From assembly GCA_016934315.1 (NCBI GenBank), contig JAFGSY010000025.1, forward strand, positions 1 through 64,000: a stretch of 64,000 nt of DNA, in the 5' to 3' direction. How positions within the stretch are numbered: the stretch's first letter is position 1; every line of letters starts with the position of its first letter. This document shows positions 61,498-64,000 of this stretch, one piece after another. The position numbers and the translations under genes are program-made. Under the pieces are notes generated by a model. It was not told where the DNA came from. It did no database searches and was given only the letters and a program-made list of their open reading frames with translations. The stretch is from Candidatus Anaeroferrophillus wilburensis. GTDB lineage: Bacteria; Desulfobacterota; Anaeroferrophillalia; Anaeroferrophillales; Anaeroferrophillaceae.

Positions 61498-62346
61498 TCA
61501 GCCATGGTCGCAGGAAACAATGTTCATACTGATATCGATGGCCCGGGCCGAATGGGTCAATGCACCCACCGAGATAAAATCAACACCGGTGGCAGCCACC
61601 GGAGCTATTGTGTCCAGGGTGATGCCCCCCGAGGCTTCCAGCAATACTCCGGGGTAGGACTGCCGGGTGCTGTCGACTGCCTGTTGCATCAATTCGACCG
61701 CCATATTGTCAAGCAGAATAATCTCCGCCCCGGCCCGGCACGCCTCCTCCAGTTGTTCCAGATTCTCAACCTCAACCTCGACCCGCAACGTGTGTGGAGC
61801 AAGCCGGCGGGCCTGCTGCACCGCCTTGGTGATGGAACCGGCCGCCTTGATGTGATTATCCTTAATCATAATCCCGTCAAAAAGGCCCATCCGGTGATTT
61901 TTGCCACCCCCCACCTGAACAGCATATTTCTCCAACGTCCGCCAGCCGGGGGTGGTCTTGCGAGTATCGACAACCGCAGCGTGAAACTCGGCAATCCGGT
62001 CGACATACTGCCGGGTGAGGGTGGCGATGCCGCTTAAATGCTGGAAAAAATTGAGCGCCACCCGCTCGCCCATCAGCAGGGAAGCACTGCAACCGGTTAC
62101 TCGGGCAACATCGGTTCCCCTATCAACCGGATCCCCTTCACAAACCAGAAAGTCAATCTTCAGGGAAGCATCAAGGGTGCGATACACCAACGCCATCATT
62201 TCCAACCCGGCAACCACCGCGTTCTCCTTGAAGGTCAGCGTTGCGGTTGCTGTTGAACCGGCCGGAACAGTGGTCAAAGTCGTCATATCGCCGCTGCCGA
62301 GATCTTCTGCCAGGGCCAATTTTATCAGCTGCTCGGTGGTAAACAT
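61498..62346 (-). CDS. nadC: nicotinate-nucleotide pyrophosphorylase (carboxylating)
   Basis: Makes nicotinate mononucleotide from quinolinate and PRPP in NAD synthesis. The enzyme (282 residues) has LALAEDLGSGDMTTL, the RRTxPGxR-type motif as DTRKTTPGWRTLEKYAV, GGGKNHRMGLFDGIMIKDNH and VEVENLEQLEEA, and the final glycine-rich SGGITLDTIAPVAATGVDFIS. The start is set at the second of two adjacent ATGs (62346), after GGAGGG; 62349 is equally possible and further upstream codons lack support. The end, TGA at 61498, is 72 bp from the repeat. Confidence 0.95.
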   Translation of the reverse strand: MFTTEQLIKLALAEDLGSGDMTTLTTVPAGSTATATLTFKENAVVAGLEMMALVYRTLDASLKIDFLVCEGDPVDRGTDVARVTGCSASLLMGERVALNFFQHLSGIATLTRQYVDRIAEFHAAVVDTRKTTPGWRTLEKYAVQVGGGKNHRMGLFDGIMIKDNHIKAAGSITKAVQQARRLAPHTLRVEVEVENLEQLEEACRAGAEIILLDNMAVELMQQAVDSTRQSYPGVLLEASGGITLDTIAPVAATGVDFISVGALTHSARAIDISMNIVSCDHG

Positions 62347-62414
62347 CATCCCTCCTTTACTGCTGCGCTCAGTCAACCATGGCGAGCCTCAACCAGCCGT
62401 CGGCGGAGCAAAAC

Positions 62415-62450
62415 TTTTCGCTTGCGAAACGGGATGCTATATACCATAAT
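62415..62450 (+). promoter_or_regulatory. promoter of the phosphohexomutase gene with overlapping dyad
   Basis: TTGCGA (62422-62427), 17 bases, CATAAT (62445-62450): four and five matches to the sigma-70 boxes. The dyad TTTCGC (62416-62421)/GCGAAA (62424-62429) overlaps the -35 box, a position suited to a repressor or activator. The start site would be near 62457, 40 bases before the ATG. Confidence 0.5.
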
Positions 62451-62496
62451 GCCGTTTCAAACTCAAGAAACCATTGCGCTCAAAGGAGGACAGAGA

Positions 62497-63918
62497 ATGG
62501 CGACCACCATCACCTTCGGGACGTCAGGCTGGCGGGCAATCATGAATGAAGATTTCACTTTTGCCAATGCCAAAATCTGCGCCCAGGCAATCGCTGACTA
62601 TCTGCACCGGGAAAAACTCGCCGACCGGGGCATTGTCATCGGCTACGACAGCCGTTTCATGGGTGAGGATTTTGCCGCCCAGTGCGCCATGGTGATGGCC
62701 GCCAACCAGATTACCGCCCATCTCTGTCTGCGGGAGACTCCGACCCCGGTCATCGCCTGGGAGATCATCAGCAAACAGCGGGCCGGCGGCATCAACATCA
62801 CCGCCAGCCACAACCCGCCCAGCTACAACGGCATCAAATTCTCCCCCGCCTGGGGCGGCCCGGCGCTGCCGGAAACCACTTTGTGGATCGCCAGCCGGGC
62901 CAATGAGCTGATGAAGAGCGGCAGCTACCGCCAGGAATCCCTGGCCGAAGCCAAAAAAACCGGCAAACTCGTTGATTGTCGCCCGGAAACGGGCTATTTG
63001 GACGCACTTAGACAAAAAATTGACCTGGAAACCATCGGCAGAGCCGGCCTGAAGATCGCCATTGATCCCATGTACGGCACCGCCCGGGGCTATCTCGACA
63101 GCATCCTCAAAGAGTGTACCACCAGTCTTGAAGTACTCCACAATTGGCGGGACCCCTATTTCGGCGGCCGTCCGCCGGAACCCTCGCCCGAAAATATCCC
63201 CGAGCTGATGGACCTGGTAAAAAAAGGAGCCTACGACCTTGGTTTGGCCACTGACGGCGACGCCGACCGCTTCGGGATTGTTGATGCCGGGGGAGAATTC
63301 ATTGATGCCAACACGTTCCTGGCGTTGGCGGCTGACTACCTGTTGGCCGATCGGAAGTGGGAAGGCGGTCTGGCCCGCTCGGTTGCCACCACTCACCTGC
63401 TGGACCGGGTTGCCCGCCACCATCAGCGGCAACTGCATGAAACCGCCGTCGGCTTCAAATTTATCGGCGAACTGATCACCAAAGATGCACTGGTCATCGG
63501 GGGAGAGGAAAGTGCCGGCTTGAGCATCAAGGGCCACGTACCGGAAAAAGACGGCATTCTTGCCTGCCTGCTGGCGGCGGAAATGGTGGCCAAACGGGGT
63601 ATATCGCTGGCCGCCCAGCGGCAGGACCTGTTTGCCAGGATCGGCCCCCTCTACACCAGGCGGGTCAACATCAAACTGACCGAAGAGGTAAACCGGAAGA
63701 TCAGGGAAACGCTGACCCAACCAGTCAGCACCGTCGGCAACCTGAAAGTCGAGGAAACGATCACCATTGACGGCACCAAATATCTGTTTTCCGATGACCG
63801 CTGGCTGCTGATCCGCCTGTCGGGCACCGAACCGGTTGCCCGACTCTATGCCGAAGCACCAACCCATGAGCAGCTTGACGAACTGGTCCGGGAGGGTACG
63901 GCATATTTTTTCAGCTGA
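62497..63918 (+). CDS. phosphoglucomutase/phosphomannomutase
   Basis: Alpha-D-phosphohexomutase interconverting hexose-6- and hexose-1-phosphates. The 473-residue enzyme starts MATTITFGTSGWRAIMNED with AAAGGAGG upstream; the frame is open 25 codons earlier but those are untranslated leader. Catalytic phosphoserine lies in ITASHNPPSYNGIKFSP, metal-binding loop is DGDADRFGIVD, sugar-binding loop is GGEESAGLSIKG, and phosphate-binding loop is RLSGTEPVARLYAE. Whether glucose or mannose is preferred cannot be read; the glycogen and polysaccharide genes of the window give it an obvious metabolic place. Ordinary length. Confidence 0.93.
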   Translation: MATTITFGTSGWRAIMNEDFTFANAKICAQAIADYLHREKLADRGIVIGYDSRFMGEDFAAQCAMVMAANQITAHLCLRETPTPVIAWEIISKQRAGGINITASHNPPSYNGIKFSPAWGGPALPETTLWIASRANELMKSGSYRQESLAEAKKTGKLVDCRPETGYLDALRQKIDLETIGRAGLKIAIDPMYGTARGYLDSILKECTTSLEVLHNWRDPYFGGRPPEPSPENIPELMDLVKKGAYDLGLATDGDADRFGIVDAGGEFIDANTFLALAADYLLADRKWEGGLARSVATTHLLDRVARHHQRQLHETAVGFKFIGELITKDALVIGGEESAGLSIKGHVPEKDGILACLLAAEMVAKRGISLAAQRQDLFARIGPLYTRRVNIKLTEEVNRKIRETLTQPVSTVGNLKVEETITIDGTKYLFSDDRWLLIRLSGTEPVARLYAEAPTHEQLDELVREGTAYFFS

Positions 63919-64000
63919 TCCAGGCAGCGGTCAGTGATGATCAAAAAACATAAGGAAAAGTATGAACTGATATCCTCAGTTGCCCGATGAGCGTACCAGC
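63919..64000. other. window edge, no gene recognised
   Basis: 82 bp after the phosphohexomutase gene. A short frame begins with ATG at 63939 and ends at a TGA at 63988-63990 after 17 codons. The predicted residues KYELISSVAR faintly recall the start of an RNA polymerase omega-like protein, but the stop and the window end prevent any call. Confidence 0.15.

Noticed and set aside
63939-63990. start of an omega-like gene with in-frame TGA (possible recoding)
   Set aside because: Only 17 codons before the stop and 10 bases of sequence after it; no selenocysteine element can be judged at the window edge.

Overview
The window is about 64 kb of a Gram-negative, motile, exopolysaccharide-making bacterium. 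Several things point to the Desulfobacterota (former Deltaproteobacteria): the gene order flgB-flgC-fliE-fliF-fliG-fliH-fliI-fliJ-motE-fliK-flgD-flgE, NtrC-family (sigma-54) regulators beside the flagellar and polysaccharide genes, an XrtA/PEP-CTERM-type polysaccharide cluster, and a short GH13_8-like glycogen branching enzyme. I cannot name the genus. No rRNA, tRNA, CRISPR array, prophage or transposase gene was seen.

Layout. (1) 1-6.9 kb, + strand: glycogen genes glgP (5' end outside the window), glgA, a secreted thioredoxin-fold protein, and glgB. (2) 7.1-10.8 kb, - strand: htrA-prmA-methyltransferase-TSUP permease, a tight operon ending in a hairpin terminator. (3) 11.2-13.4 kb, - strand: an OmpR-type response regulator and membrane histidine kinase with a good sigma-70-like promoter and terminator. 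(4) 13.5-26.4 kb, - strand: a 12-gene flagellar basal body, export and hook operon, running from a near-perfect sigma-54 promoter before flgB to a terminator after flgE. (5) 26.7-32.7 kb, - strand: flagellar regulators, with a FlrC/FlbD-like activator, a large AMIN-TPR protein, a FleQ/FlrA-like activator and a small DUF4911-like protein. (6) 32.8-36.4 kb, + strand: HDOD protein, GAF-class III nucleotide cyclase, PilZ protein and MinD/FlhG-like ATPase, coupled by overlapping stops and starts. (7) 36.4-37.1 kb: a rhomboid protease. (8) 37.2-49.2 kb, - strand: polysaccharide genes (export lipoprotein, beta-barrel, Wzz-type chain-length protein, AAA ATPase, tyrosine kinase, polyprenyl glycosylphosphotransferase) preceded by two NtrC-type response regulators and a soluble GAF-PAS histidine kinase. 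(9) 49.5-58.9 kb: an AmrS-like radical SAM gene (-), then purH, purD, purE, tsaC-like, a PP-loop thiolase-like gene and mutS (+), ending in a strong terminator. (10) 59.2-64 kb: Rrf2 regulator, coaX, birA and nadC (-) and a phosphoglucomutase/phosphomannomutase gene (+).

How it fits together. Regions 4-8 form one motility-to-matrix decision block. Sigma-54 activators drive hook and basal-body genes, and a second set sits before the polysaccharide cluster. Between them lies a set of genes that can make cAMP/cGMP (cyclase), bind c-di-GMP (PilZ) and position or count flagella (MinD-like). Carbon storage (glg genes and the phosphohexomutase) lies at both ends.

Less expected structure: a MITE-like dispersed repeat in two clear copies and one degenerate copy; a multi-stem leader before the Wzz gene, between a terminator and the start codon; a FlgE enlarged by two related inserted modules; and an inverted repeat over the start site of the two-component operon.
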